Positions 49,581 through 57,817 of a stretch of 64,000 nt of DNA are shown here, in pieces (the first letter of the stretch is position 1; the number at the start of each line of letters is the position of its first letter). The DNA lies in contig CP065018.1 in assembly GCA_016700415.1 (NCBI GenBank), forward strand, positions 2,982,001 to 3,046,000. Reading direction: 5' to 3'. The position numbers were made by a program, and so were the translations under genes. Under the pieces are notes generated by a model. The model had not been told where the DNA came from. It made no database searches and was given only the letters and a program-made list of their open reading frames with translations. The DNA is from Flavobacteriales bacterium. GTDB taxonomy: Bacteria > Bacteroidota > Bacteroidia > Flavobacteriales_F > PHOS-HE28.

Positions 49581-50306
49581 TTAGTGAACGTAGGCCAAGA
49601 ACAAAAGCAGGTAGACCCAGAGGCCCGCCAAAAAGTGCCAGAAGATAGTGCCCGCCCACAAACCTTGGTGATCTTCCCGGCCATAGCGGCCCAGAAGTGC
49701 CTTGACCGACATCACCAGCAGGGCGATGAGCCCGCCGATGATGTGGGCGAAGTGGGCATAGGTGAGCACAAAGAAATAGGAGCTGGCGGCATTCATGGAC
49801 TCGTCCATTTCGGCGTTCAACGGACGGGTGAAGGCCTTATCATCCGGCAGGTAATACAGGTCGCCGTTCTTCACCAGGGTCAGGCCGCGGCGCTCGATGG
49901 TGTAATCGGTCCCATAAACCTCGTTCACGTTCTTCAGGCGGCTCGCCAAGGCATATCCGTCCTTCAGCAATGCCCCCCAGCCCTTGAGCTGGCTGGCGCT
50001 GAAGCCGAGACCAAGGGCCAAGGTGATCAACACCCACGGTGCGACGGAGCGTTTACGGTCCTTTCGGGCCTGTACCAAGGCCATGTGGATGGTGAGACTG
50101 CTGATGATGATGATGCCGGTGCTCCACCAAAAGATCTCCGGCAGCCGGAAATTCACCCAATACTCGGAGCCGCCTTTGCTCACCATATAGGCGCTCGTGA
50201 GCCCGGCAAAGAACATCACGATGGAGAAGAGCATGAGGAAGGTGAGGTTCCTCTTGGCCTTGATCATCCGGGCCTTGCGTTCCGCGGTCTCTTCCTGCTC
50301 GCTCAT
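49581..50306 (-). CDS. Cytochrome c oxidase subunit III-like protein (second copy)
   Basis: This is a 241-residue protein of the same superfamily as the next gene but divergent. It has RNLTFLMLFSIVMFFAGLTSAYMVSKGGSEYW at the start, IIIISSLTIHMALVQARK, and the closing FAHIIGGLIALLVMSVKAL ... FWHFLAGLWVYLLLFLAYVH. A soluble insertion lies between helices 4 and 5 as in the neighbour. Two adjacent subunit III genes of this kind are a regular feature of Bacteroidota cox clusters. The ATG overlaps the stop of the heme O synthase gene by four bases. Confidence 0.88.
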   Translation of the reverse strand: MSEQEETAERKARMIKAKRNLTFLMLFSIVMFFAGLTSAYMVSKGGSEYWVNFRLPEIFWWSTGIIIISSLTIHMALVQARKDRKRSVAPWVLITLALGLGFSASQLKGWGALLKDGYALASRLKNVNEVYGTDYTIERRGLTLVKNGDLYYLPDDKAFTRPLNAEMDESMNAASSYFFVLTYAHFAHIIGGLIALLVMSVKALLGRYGREDHQGLWAGTIFWHFLAGLWVYLLLFLAYVH

Positions 50307-51199
50307 AACTTGTCAAGTACGTAGGCCAGTTGCACAACGGGGAGATAGAGGAAACTGGCGAACATCAGACGGCGCGCGTCAGCCTTGTCCAACGAACGCA
50401 TCAGGCGCAACGCGTGCAGCAGCATCCACAGCCCCAGCAAGGCCGCCGTCAGTGCCGACCAAGGGCCGGCCAGGCCGAAGACCCACGGCAACAGGCCCGT
50501 GAGCAGGGCGAAAAAGGTATACAGGACGATGAGGAAGCCGCTATACCGGTCACGCCCGCCGCGGGAGGGAAGAAGGTGATAGCCGGCCTTGGCATAGTCG
50601 TCATTCAGCACCCAGGCAATGCTCCAGAAGTGGGGGAATTGCCACATGAACTGCATTGCGAAGAGCAGGCCCGGCCCCAGACCGAATTGCCCCGTGGCGG
50701 CCACATAGCCCAGCATGGGCGGGAAGGCGCCCGGGAAAGCACCGACAAAGACGGCCCACGAGCTGAAGCGTTTCATCGGCGTGTAAAGCGCCACGTACAT
50801 GAACAGGGAGAGGAGGCCAAGAATTCCCGTGAGGGGGCCGAAGGTGTCCCAGAGAATGAAGGTGCCGACGGCGCCTGCGAGCAAGGCGGCGACGGTCGCT
50901 TCGGTCATGCTCATGGAGCGCCTCACCAACGGACGTTCGGCCGTGCGCGACATCAGGCTGTCCTGCTCCACCTCGATCACCTGGTTCAGCGCATTGGAAG
51001 CACCGGTGACCAGTAGCCCGCCCACCGTCAGCAACAAGGCGTTCACGATGCTGAAACCGCCGATCGGAACGCCCATGCCGTAACCCAGCACGGCGCTTAC
51101 CACCACCAAGGAAGCCAGCCGCAGCTTGAACAGCGCTGCGAGGTCTTTCACTTTCGCCACCGCACCGATCCTGACGGTGTATGTTTCCCGGGTTTCCAA
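50303..51199 (-). CDS. ctaB: Heme O synthase (protoheme IX farnesyltransferase)
   Basis: This is a 298-residue UbiA-type prenyltransferase with about eight helices. It attaches a farnesyl group to heme B to make heme O for the oxidase. The prenyl-diphosphate motifs are NALNQVIEVEQDSLMSRTAERPL in the first loop and NDDYAKAGYHLLP in the second. The start is unusual: no ATG is available near the N-terminus. A TTG at 51199 lies eight bases after a TACTTTCG -7 box, and GTG codons at 51160 and 51151 are alternatives. It is the first gene of the oxidase-assembly operon. Confidence 0.93.
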   Translation of the reverse strand: METRETYTVRIGAVAKVKDLAALFKLRLASLVVVSAVLGYGMGVPIGGFSIVNALLLTVGGLLVTGASNALNQVIEVEQDSLMSRTAERPLVRRSMSMTEATVAALLAGAVGTFILWDTFGPLTGILGLLSLFMYVALYTPMKRFSSWAVFVGAFPGAFPPMLGYVAATGQFGLGPGLLFAMQFMWQFPHFWSIAWVLNDDYAKAGYHLLPSRGGRDRYSGFLIVLYTFFALLTGLLPWVFGLAGPWSALTAALLGLWMLLHALRLMRSLDKADARRLMFASFLYLPVVQLAYVLDKL

Positions 51200-51207
51200 A
51201 TCGGCGG

Positions 51208-51215
51208 CGAAAGTA
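51208..51215 (-). promoter_or_regulatory. -7 promoter box of the ctaB-cox operon
   Basis: TACTTTCG on the minus strand is followed by CCGCCGAT and then the TTG start codon. It belongs to the TAnnTTYGCCGC set and is the main support for TTG as the ctaB start. Confidence 0.5.
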
Positions 51216-51283
51216 AGACATGGGCACTTGTCCCGGTGCTCCTTTTCCGGAACGGGCCGGACGCAGTGATCCCTGTTGGGCGG

Positions 51284-52876
51284 TCAGTGGCGCACCGTTC
51301 GGAAGCGGTGGCTGTTGTGCAGGTTGGACGAGATCCCGGCCCGCACGTAGTTCGTCATCAACGAAGGCGCTTCGCCGCCGGTCTCAGCGCGGTAGGTCCA
51401 TGCCAGTTCCAACATGATCCCCGATCGCGGTTCGAGCAGCCAGCCGGCCCGCAGTTCGTTCTGGACCACCGTCTGTTGGGCCGGCTCGCCCAGGTAGTAG
51501 CCATAGCTCTGGAACTTCCCCTCATCCGTGAGTACCCGGTCGTCCTCCGGCAGATAGATGTTGTTGCCATAGCTATTATTGGGTCCGGAGGCCGTGTCGC
51601 GGCCCATGATCGCGTAGCTGAGGATATCACCGATCAGCCAGCGCCCGTGACGCCACTCTCCCTCTGCCAAGCCTTCCAGAAAGCCGCTGCCGTACGGATG
51701 CGCCAGCGGTTCGCCGTAGTGCGCATAGTTCTGCCGGGTGTCCGTGTGCGTGTACATGAAGGGCCTCACATAATTCACTTCGCCCCGGAGCATCAGCCCT
51801 TTCTGGCGGAACGCGTCATGCGCCACCGCACCCACTTGCACCCCCTGCTTGTTGCCGTACCATCCTGCCCCGGCACGAACGTTCCCGAGAAGGAATTCGT
51901 CCAGGATCACCTGGGAATAGAGCTGGATCTTTTTACCCAACTTCATGTTCAGTGCGATCCCGAGCAGGGCATTGTCAGGGGAGCCGAGGCCGTATTCCAC
52001 CGGCCGGTAGAAGATCACCGGGTTCACATACGAGAGGTCAAAGCCGCGCGGATATTTCGGGTCGTTGTCCTGCCATACGATCGCCTCGAACAGCCCTACG
52101 TTCAAGCGCTTGGAGACGTTCCAGCTGAGGTAGTGCATGCTGGTGAACTTCTTGGCAAAACGCGTCGGGTCGCCTCCCGCGCCGCGGATATCGTCCATCA
52201 GGGTGAAGAGGTTCACATACCGGATGTGCCATGCGGTGGTGGTGATCTTGAAGTAAGGATAGCTGTATGCCTCATCGCTGAGAAAGAGCGACCGGTGGCC
52301 TTCCCCGATAAAATTGCGGCCCTTGCCCAGGGTGATATGGAAATACTCCCCGGCCTTGTAGTCGGCATAAGCATTCCAGTCATAATGGGCCACTGTGTTA
52401 CCGGAACGGTGCGCAAAACCTTCGCCGGGCGTGACCTCCGAGGCCCGCGTTGCGCTGTCCAGATAGTTGGGCAGCATTTCGGTCCAGGCTTCCACGTCCA
52501 CTCCGAAGGTGAGGCGCGGCGTGGCGTTCCAACCCACCCAACCTCCTAGGCCGGCGCGATACTTCAGCAAGTCATTTTCCCCGAAGGATGCACCGGCCAA
52601 GGCATCGACCAGTGGCCCTCCGTACCAGCGGTGGGCGGGGTCGGCCATGCGGTCCATCCATGGTTTCCAAGCGGAAGGAAGGACCGTGTCGGCGGCGGCC
52701 ACGGCTTTCAGATCATCGCGGAAGTAGGGTCGGACGGCGCTGTGTGCAGCGACGTCGGACCGGTGTATGAGGGCGGTCCATGGCGCGTCCACCGTTCCGC
52801 TCAACGGAAGCAGTCCTTGTTGGGCGAATACGGAAACGGGCGCCGTGAGCGCCAAAAGGCAAAGTCCCCGGATCAT
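51284..52876 (-). CDS. RemB/Wzi-like outer-membrane beta-barrel protein
   Basis: This is a 530-residue protein with a signal peptide (MIRGLCLLALTAPVSVFAQQ) and then a beta-barrel of alternating strands. Shared landmarks with the RemB/capsule-assembly Wzi family are ITLGKGRNFIGEGHRSLFLSDEAYSYPYFKI, MHYLSWNVSKRLNVGLFEAIVW and VNPVIFYRPVEYG. RemB of Flavobacterium johnsoniae is a mobile surface protein involved in gliding, while Wzi in enterics anchors capsule; either kind of role is possible. The ATG overlaps the stop of the WecA-like gene (ATGA), so it is cotranscribed with that transferase and a paralogous barrel. Confidence 0.82.
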   Translation of the reverse strand: MIRGLCLLALTAPVSVFAQQGLLPLSGTVDAPWTALIHRSDVAAHSAVRPYFRDDLKAVAAADTVLPSAWKPWMDRMADPAHRWYGGPLVDALAGASFGENDLLKYRAGLGGWVGWNATPRLTFGVDVEAWTEMLPNYLDSATRASEVTPGEGFAHRSGNTVAHYDWNAYADYKAGEYFHITLGKGRNFIGEGHRSLFLSDEAYSYPYFKITTTAWHIRYVNLFTLMDDIRGAGGDPTRFAKKFTSMHYLSWNVSKRLNVGLFEAIVWQDNDPKYPRGFDLSYVNPVIFYRPVEYGLGSPDNALLGIALNMKLGKKIQLYSQVILDEFLLGNVRAGAGWYGNKQGVQVGAVAHDAFRQKGLMLRGEVNYVRPFMYTHTDTRQNYAHYGEPLAHPYGSGFLEGLAEGEWRHGRWLIGDILSYAIMGRDTASGPNNSYGNNIYLPEDDRVLTDEGKFQSYGYYLGEPAQQTVVQNELRAGWLLEPRSGIMLELAWTYRAETGGEAPSLMTNYVRAGISSNLHNSHRFRTVRH

Positions 52877-53991
52877 GCCTTGTCCCGTTTGCGGATGAAG
52901 AAAGGCACCATGGCCAGCCCGAACGCGGCGACACCGAGCAACAGCAGTCCCTTGTTCGGCAGTACGTCGCGGGTGGTGAGGCTCAGAAGGATGATAGCGA
53001 TGGCATAGGCATAGAGCACGGCCACCGTGCCGCGATGGCCCAGGCCGAGCGCTAGCAGCCGGTGGTGGATGTGGTTCCTGTCCGCCAGGAACGGGGAGGT
53101 GCCACGTGCCATGCGCACCACGAAAACGCGGAAGGTGTCCACCAGCGGGAAGGCGATCACGGACATGGCGAACAAGGGCGTGGGCACGGTGCGCAGCCAG
53201 ACGGGCAGTCGCGCGGTGTCGTGGTCCACCACGCGCATGGCCAGCACGCTCAGGATGGCACCGATGATCAGCGAGCCGCTATCACCCATGAAGATGCGCG
53301 CAGGGTGGGTGTTGAAAATGAGAAAGCCCACCAACGCACCGGCCAGCGTGAAGGCAAGCAGTGCCAATGCCACATCACCTGCCCAATACAGCCAAAAGCC
53401 GTACGCCACGGCACTGATCAGGCCGATGCCGCCCGCCAGGCCGTCCACGCCGTCGATGAGGTTGAATGCGTTCACCAGCACGATGTAGGTGAAGAAGGAG
53501 AAAGCGATGCTCACCTCATTGGCGAGCTCGTAAAGCCCGAGGATCCCGTGCATGTCGCGGATGCGGATGTCGCCCATGATCACCAGGATGTACGCCACCA
53601 CGAAATGGCCCACCAGTTTCTTCACCGGGGAGAAGCCGATGATGTCGTCCTTCACTCCGATGAAGAACAGCAGCACCATTACGGCGATCACGATCTTGAA
53701 GTCCGCGTAGGCCGTGCCCATTTCGATGTAGAGCGCGTGGAAATCAGCCATGGTTCCCGCAAGGTCGGCCCGGGCATGCGGGAACCACAGGCTGTAGCTG
53801 AAGATGATGGCGGCGAAGATGATGATGCCCCCGATGGTGGGCACGCTGCGGCTATGGAGCTTGCGCCCCTCGGTCGGCTCGTCCACCAAATGCTTCATCC
53901 GGGCCACCTTGATGAGGCTGGGCATGGTGAAGAGCACCACGAAGAACGCGGTGAGGAAGCCCATCAGCAATATGTATCCGTGCTCTTTCAC
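52873..53991 (-). CDS. Undecaprenyl-phosphate sugar-1-phosphate transferase (WecA/MraY family)
   Basis: This is a 372-residue membrane protein with about eleven helices. Motifs are LVDEPTEGRKLHSRSVPTIGG in the first cytoplasmic loop, KDDIIGFSPVKKLVGH, NLIDGVDGLAGGIG, FMGDSGSLIIG, and the His-rich loop PFLADRNHIHHRLLALG. These identify the WecA/TagO subgroup rather than MraY. It moves a GlcNAc- or similar sugar-1-phosphate onto undecaprenyl phosphate to start O-antigen, teichoic-like or capsule polymer synthesis. It lies between two RemB/Wzi-like barrels in one operon, which supports a link to surface polysaccharide. Confidence 0.93.
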   Translation of the reverse strand: MKEHGYILLMGFLTAFFVVLFTMPSLIKVARMKHLVDEPTEGRKLHSRSVPTIGGIIIFAAIIFSYSLWFPHARADLAGTMADFHALYIEMGTAYADFKIVIAVMVLLFFIGVKDDIIGFSPVKKLVGHFVVAYILVIMGDIRIRDMHGILGLYELANEVSIAFSFFTYIVLVNAFNLIDGVDGLAGGIGLISAVAYGFWLYWAGDVALALLAFTLAGALVGFLIFNTHPARIFMGDSGSLIIGAILSVLAMRVVDHDTARLPVWLRTVPTPLFAMSVIAFPLVDTFRVFVVRMARGTSPFLADRNHIHHRLLALGLGHRGTVAVLYAYAIAIILLSLTTRDVLPNKGLLLLGVAAFGLAMVPFFIRKRDKA

Positions 53992-54005
53992 CGTTCAGCC
54001 AATGG

Positions 54006-55586
54006 TCAAATATCGTAGTACCTGTTGAATAGTCCGGTATGCCAAGCGATGTAGAGCACGCCGCTGTTACGGTCGGTCCGTGCCGGTTGGAGGTCCCGCA
54101 TGGAATAACCCAGCGTGAGCTGCATGTTGGTCATCTGGTTCATCCGCCAGGAAACATTGAGTCCGGCATAGAGCCGCTGCTGTTGCTTGCCCGTGGTGCC
54201 TATGGGCATGTCCGGGCCGAAGATGGTGCTTCCCGGTACATCCTCGATCCCGGAGGCAAAGGGGTGTTGCTCCATGCTCAGTTCACCTTGGAACCAGATC
54301 TTCTGCCGGATCCCATAATCCACGCGCAGCACGGCTTCGGCATAGCTCGTGCCCAAGGGCGAGGCCAATGGCTGGTTGTTGTGCGTCCAGCTCATGCGCG
54401 CTTCGTTCCTTACATAGGCGTAGGGCGTAGCCTGGTTGAATTCCGCCAGCAGGTGCAGGTCCTTCCGGAACAGGTCGAACCACTGCATGCCTACCTGCCA
54501 TGCATAACGGCTGCGGCCCGGATCCGTGAGTGCGAATTGTCCGTAGGCGAACATCTTGTCCGTGACCTTGTACTTGGCGTCTACGCCCAGCACTTGGGTG
54601 TTGGGGCCGTCGAAGCCGTTCACGATGGTGTTCACCCCGATCACCGGGTTCATCTGCATGGCATTGAAGGGGCGCACACCGCTTGTGTCGATCGTCTTCC
54701 ACAGGGTGCCCTCGAACAGGCCCAATTGTACAGGGCCGAGGTTTACGCTCAGGTATTGGAAGGAGGCGCGCTTCCAATAGAAGAGCGATTCACTGGCCTC
54801 ACCCGTGGGCAACCGGTTCGCCTCGCCCACCAGTTGCAACTTCGCGAAAATGGTGGTGTACTGGAAACGCTTGTTGGTGGTGAGCGCGCTGAACTTCACG
54901 TACGGATAAGGCGAGGCGTTGTCGCTGAGCAGCACCGAACGGTAGCCGTTGCCCACGAAGTGCCGCCCCTGCCCGAGCTGCGCGTTGAACCACGGTCGCG
55001 GTGACCAGCTCACGTTGCCGGTGGCCCAGGCAAAGTCCAAACCGCGCGAGTTGAAGGTCTTGATGCGCCCTTGGCCGGGCACCACGCCTTGGATCTGGGC
55101 ATAACGGTAGAGATAGGCAGGCAGCACGGCCTGGTTTTCGTAGAAGGAGCTTTGGAAGGAGACCGTGGGACCCAAGTCCACGGCAAGCTGGAACCCGCGT
55201 CCATTGTGGCTCAGAAAAAGTTCGTTCGTGAACAGGTCGTTCTCTTGAAATTCCTGGCCAAGCTCAAACTGCAGCACGGGGTCGATGGTCATTTTGAAGC
55301 CACCGTCCTTCACGTTGATCAAGTGTTCCTTGATCAACTTTTGCGTGATCCAATAGTACTGGTGCGAGCTGTCCGGCCGGAAGCCCATCACGTTATGCAG
55401 GTCCGCGCGGCTTTGGATGATGGGCCGCATGCCCGTATGCATCGTGCTGCTCTTCTCCGCCCCGTTGCGGTCCAGGTCGTAGTAGATGTCCCGGTTCAGC
55501 GGAATATCGTTCTGCTGTGCTAAGGCCAACAGCGCTGACAGGAGCGCTCCAAGAGCGGTGAATATGCGGGGGCAAGAGCGGAGCAT
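54006..55586 (-). CDS. RemB/Wzi-like outer-membrane beta-barrel protein (paralogue)
   Basis: This is a 526-residue protein with a signal peptide (IFTALGALLSALLALAQQ). It shares with the 51284 gene the block FNAQLGQGRHFVGNGYRSVLLSDNASPYPYVKF, then FQYLSVNLGPVQLGLFEGTLW and MQMNPVIGVNTIVNGFDG, and it ends in barrel strands TNMQLTLGYSMRDL ... GVLYIAWHTGLFNRYYDI. The two are old paralogues. It is the first gene of the barrel-transferase-barrel operon, 14 bases ahead of the transferase. A TACCTTCG box lies 18 bases before the ATG. Confidence 0.82.
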   Translation of the reverse strand: MLRSCPRIFTALGALLSALLALAQQNDIPLNRDIYYDLDRNGAEKSSTMHTGMRPIIQSRADLHNVMGFRPDSSHQYYWITQKLIKEHLINVKDGGFKMTIDPVLQFELGQEFQENDLFTNELFLSHNGRGFQLAVDLGPTVSFQSSFYENQAVLPAYLYRYAQIQGVVPGQGRIKTFNSRGLDFAWATGNVSWSPRPWFNAQLGQGRHFVGNGYRSVLLSDNASPYPYVKFSALTTNKRFQYTTIFAKLQLVGEANRLPTGEASESLFYWKRASFQYLSVNLGPVQLGLFEGTLWKTIDTSGVRPFNAMQMNPVIGVNTIVNGFDGPNTQVLGVDAKYKVTDKMFAYGQFALTDPGRSRYAWQVGMQWFDLFRKDLHLLAEFNQATPYAYVRNEARMSWTHNNQPLASPLGTSYAEAVLRVDYGIRQKIWFQGELSMEQHPFASGIEDVPGSTIFGPDMPIGTTGKQQQRLYAGLNVSWRMNQMTNMQLTLGYSMRDLQPARTDRNSGVLYIAWHTGLFNRYYDI

Positions 55587-55604
55587 CCCTTTTCGGACCG
55601 GGGC

Positions 55605-55612
55605 CGAAGGTA
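55605..55612 (-). promoter_or_regulatory. -7 promoter box of the barrel-transferase-barrel operon
   Basis: TACCTTCG on the minus strand, followed by GCCCC, lies 18 bases upstream of the first ATG of the operon. Confidence 0.4.
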
Positions 55613-55649
55613 GAGGAAGGGAGGTGGGCGGTGAAGAGGGCTGCGGTGA

Positions 55650-56438
55650 TCAAGCGTGTTCGCCCTTGTCCATGAGCTTAAGGATCTCCGCAGCATAGTC
55701 ATCGGACCTTCCCCCAATGTAAGGTCGCTTGGTGACAATGATCTTGGTCGGTCCGTAACTACCATGCCAATGGATCATTTGGTCAGGATCGATCTTGTGG
55801 GGCAGTTCGATCCCCAAGTGATTGATGAACGGCTCGGCCCATTCCCAATTGGTGAGCACGATGGCATACTTCGGCTTGAGTTCGTCCAGCTCTAATTGGA
55901 ACAATTCGACCGCCTTGGGTTCATGTGCAGCATACTCCGACATATCCGGATTCCCGCCTTCCGCTGGAGCGATCTTCATCAGGTTGGACCACACGAGGTG
56001 CTCGCACCATGTCCGTCTTTCCCTGTCAAACCCATGGTAGTCTGAGACAACCTTGTATGAAGTCTGCCAAAAGAAGGAGCGATAAAGCTGGTACGCACTC
56101 CAATTCAGGTTGATCCAATCCAAGGGGCCGACCTCATCAATCGGGTCATCCACGGTATTTGAGAAGTTCCGTGCATCACGGGTAAGGACGACAGGGACAA
56201 GGTCCCATTTGTTCAGATTGATTTTAATTTCCCAAGTGTTGGGTGCTTGTCCATAAACGATGATGTCCGATCTCTTCTTTTCGGGATTTCCGAAGGAGGG
56301 ATAGAAGAGGCAATACTCTTCATTGAGATAAGCTGGTTCTCCCCTCATGCGAGCAACGAAGCCCTCTACAGCCTTCGCGAAAAGCGCGTCGTACTCAGGA
56401 CTCAGCAGGGAAACATCATCCTTGGTCGGGTCGCTCAT
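55650..56438 (-). CDS. Hypothetical protein, possibly of the uracil-DNA-glycosylase-like fold
   Basis: This is a 262-residue soluble protein without signal peptide. Two regions recall the UDG-like alpha/beta fold: an early strand and turn SDIIVYGQAPNTWE, and a central pair ELDELKPKYAIVLTNWEWAEPF ... KIIVTKRPYIGG, where UDG-type proteins carry their Lxx-LKP-xx strand and a late motif. No catalytic residues can be assigned with confidence, so function is unknown. The ATG overlaps the stop of the small DUF6150-like gene (ATGA). Base composition is lower in GC than the neighbours, suggesting later arrival. Confidence 0.6.
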   Translation of the reverse strand: MSDPTKDDVSLLSPEYDALFAKAVEGFVARMRGEPAYLNEEYCLFYPSFGNPEKKRSDIIVYGQAPNTWEIKINLNKWDLVPVVLTRDARNFSNTVDDPIDEVGPLDWINLNWSAYQLYRSFFWQTSYKVVSDYHGFDRERRTWCEHLVWSNLMKIAPAEGGNPDMSEYAAHEPKAVELFQLELDELKPKYAIVLTNWEWAEPFINHLGIELPHKIDPDQMIHWHGSYGPTKIIVTKRPYIGGRSDDYAAEILKLMDKGEHA

Positions 56439-56698
56439 CCGATCCGATGTTGCAGCTTATGCGCTTTGTTGCGCCAGCCCGATTGGCTCTTGGAATTCAC
56501 GTATTGCACCTTGAGGTCCGGAAAACTGGTCACGAACTTGATCTTCTTGTCCGGAAAGGAGGTGTCGAAAAACCAGATGGCATCGCTGCCTTTGGCCTCG
56601 GACTTGTTTTTGGTCACGAATACGAGCAAGTCCGGGAAGGAGGTAACGATCTGGACCTTGATATCCTCAAAGGAGGTGACTTCCTTCATAATGGCCAT
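56435..56698 (-). CDS. Small DUF6150-like repeat protein
   Basis: This is an 87-residue protein made of short beta repeats: EVTSFEDIKVQIVTSFPDLLVFVTKNKSEAKGSDAIWFF, then TSFPDKKIKFVTSFPDLKVQYVNSKSQSGWRNKAHKL. The VTSFPDLxV phrase occurs twice, and TSFPDKK is a third, partial copy. The KSEAKGSDAIWFF and KSQSGWRNK blocks recall small proteins annotated DUF6150. The start is uncertain: ATG 56698 is preferred because a -7-like TACATTGT lies about 30 bases upstream, and an ATG at 56746 extends it by 16 residues. It forms a two-gene unit with the next, overlapping gene. Function unknown. Confidence 0.6.
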   Translation of the reverse strand: MAIMKEVTSFEDIKVQIVTSFPDLLVFVTKNKSEAKGSDAIWFFDTSFPDKKIKFVTSFPDLKVQYVNSKSQSGWRNKAHKLQHRIG

Positions 56699-56782
56699 CC
56701 GCAGTTGATTTGGTAACGACAATGTAGCCAAGTTCCCTTGAAGCATTCCGGACGTTGGCCGATCAACGGGATAACTGCCCCC

Positions 56783-57721
56783 TTACACTTTCGCCCCCTC
56801 GTACTTCTTAAAAGCCTCGTACACCTCGGTGATGCCATCACGCAATTCGATGGTATGCTTCCAGCCCATGTTGTGCAGGTGGGAGACGTCCATCAGCTTG
56901 CGCGGCGTGCCATCGGGCTTGCTGCTGTCCCACTTCAATTCACCGTCAAAGCCGACGATGTCCTTGATCAATTCCGCGAGGGCCTTGATGGTGAGGTCGG
57001 TGCCGGTGCCGATGTTGACGAAGAGTTCCTCGTGGTAGTTCTTCAGCAGGAAGAAGCAGGCGTCGGCCAGATCGTTCACATGGAGGAATTCGCGCATGGG
57101 CGATCCCGTGCCCCAGACCTCCACGGTCGGCGCGCCTTCCTGCTTGGCCGCATGGAACTTGCGGATCAGCGCGGGCATCACGTGGCTGTTTTTCAGGTCG
57201 TAGTTGTCGTTGGGCCCGTAGAGGTTGGTGGGCATGGCGCTGATGTAGTCGCAGCCGTATTGGCGGCGGTAGCTCTCCACCATTTTGATGCCGGCGATCT
57301 TGGCGATGGCGTAAGGTTCGTTGGTCTCCTCCAGTAATCCGGTGAGCAGGCTTTCCTCCTTTAGCGGCTGCGGCGCGAGCTTCGGATAGATGCAGGATGA
57401 TCCGAGGAAGAGCAGTCGCTTCACGCCGTTCTCGTAGGCCTGATGGATCACGTTGTTCTGGATCATCAGGTTCTCGTAGATGAACTGCGCGCGGTAGGTA
57501 TTGTTGGCCTGGATGCCGCCCACCTTCGCCGCTGCGAGCACCACGTGATCTGGCTTTTCCCTGCGGAAGAAGTCGCGCACCGCGGCCTGGTCTTTCAGGT
57601 CCAGCTCGCTGCTGGTGCGGGCCACGATGTTGTTGAAGCCGTCCTTCTGGAGGCGGCGCGTGATGGCGCTTCCCACCATGCCGCGGTGTCCTGCGATGTA
57701 GATCTTGTCTTGCTTTTCCAT
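56783..57721 (-). CDS. fcl: GDP-L-fucose synthase
   Basis: This is a 312-residue extended SDR enzyme, both epimerase and reductase, turning GDP-4-keto-6-deoxymannose into GDP-L-fucose. The dinucleotide loop is IAGHRGMVGSAI at the N-terminus, followed by the GGIQANNTYRAQFIYENLMIQNNVIHQAY block, LFLGSSCIYPKLAPQPLKEE, the active-site YAIAKIAGIKMVESYRRQYG, and PTNLYGPNDNYDLKNSHVMPALIRKFH. It lies directly downstream of gmd on the same strand, separated by a 96-base repeat-bearing gap. Fucose would go to surface polysaccharide or glycoprotein. Confidence 0.96.
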   Translation of the reverse strand: MEKQDKIYIAGHRGMVGSAITRRLQKDGFNNIVARTSSELDLKDQAAVRDFFRREKPDHVVLAAAKVGGIQANNTYRAQFIYENLMIQNNVIHQAYENGVKRLLFLGSSCIYPKLAPQPLKEESLLTGLLEETNEPYAIAKIAGIKMVESYRRQYGCDYISAMPTNLYGPNDNYDLKNSHVMPALIRKFHAAKQEGAPTVEVWGTGSPMREFLHVNDLADACFFLLKNYHEELFVNIGTGTDLTIKALAELIKDIVGFDGELKWDSSKPDGTPRKLMDVSHLHNMGWKHTIELRDGITEVYEAFKKYEGAKV

Positions 57722-57737
57722 GGAAACAATAGTTAAA

Positions 57738-57806
57738 CGGTTACGGGTTGGCGAGTTACGGGTTGGCGGGTTGCAACACCCGAACCCGTACCGGTTAACC
57801 CGTAAC
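57738..57806. repeat. GTTACGGGTTGGCG direct and inverted repeat between gmd and fcl
   Basis: GTTACGGGTTGGCG occurs at 57740-57753 and again at 57755-57768. The complementary sense (GAACCCGTACC, TTAACCCGTAAC) follows at 57781-57805, so the whole can fold into a hairpin. It lies between two cotranscribed genes and is non-coding. Confidence 0.55.
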
Positions 57807-57817
57807 GCACATGGCGA

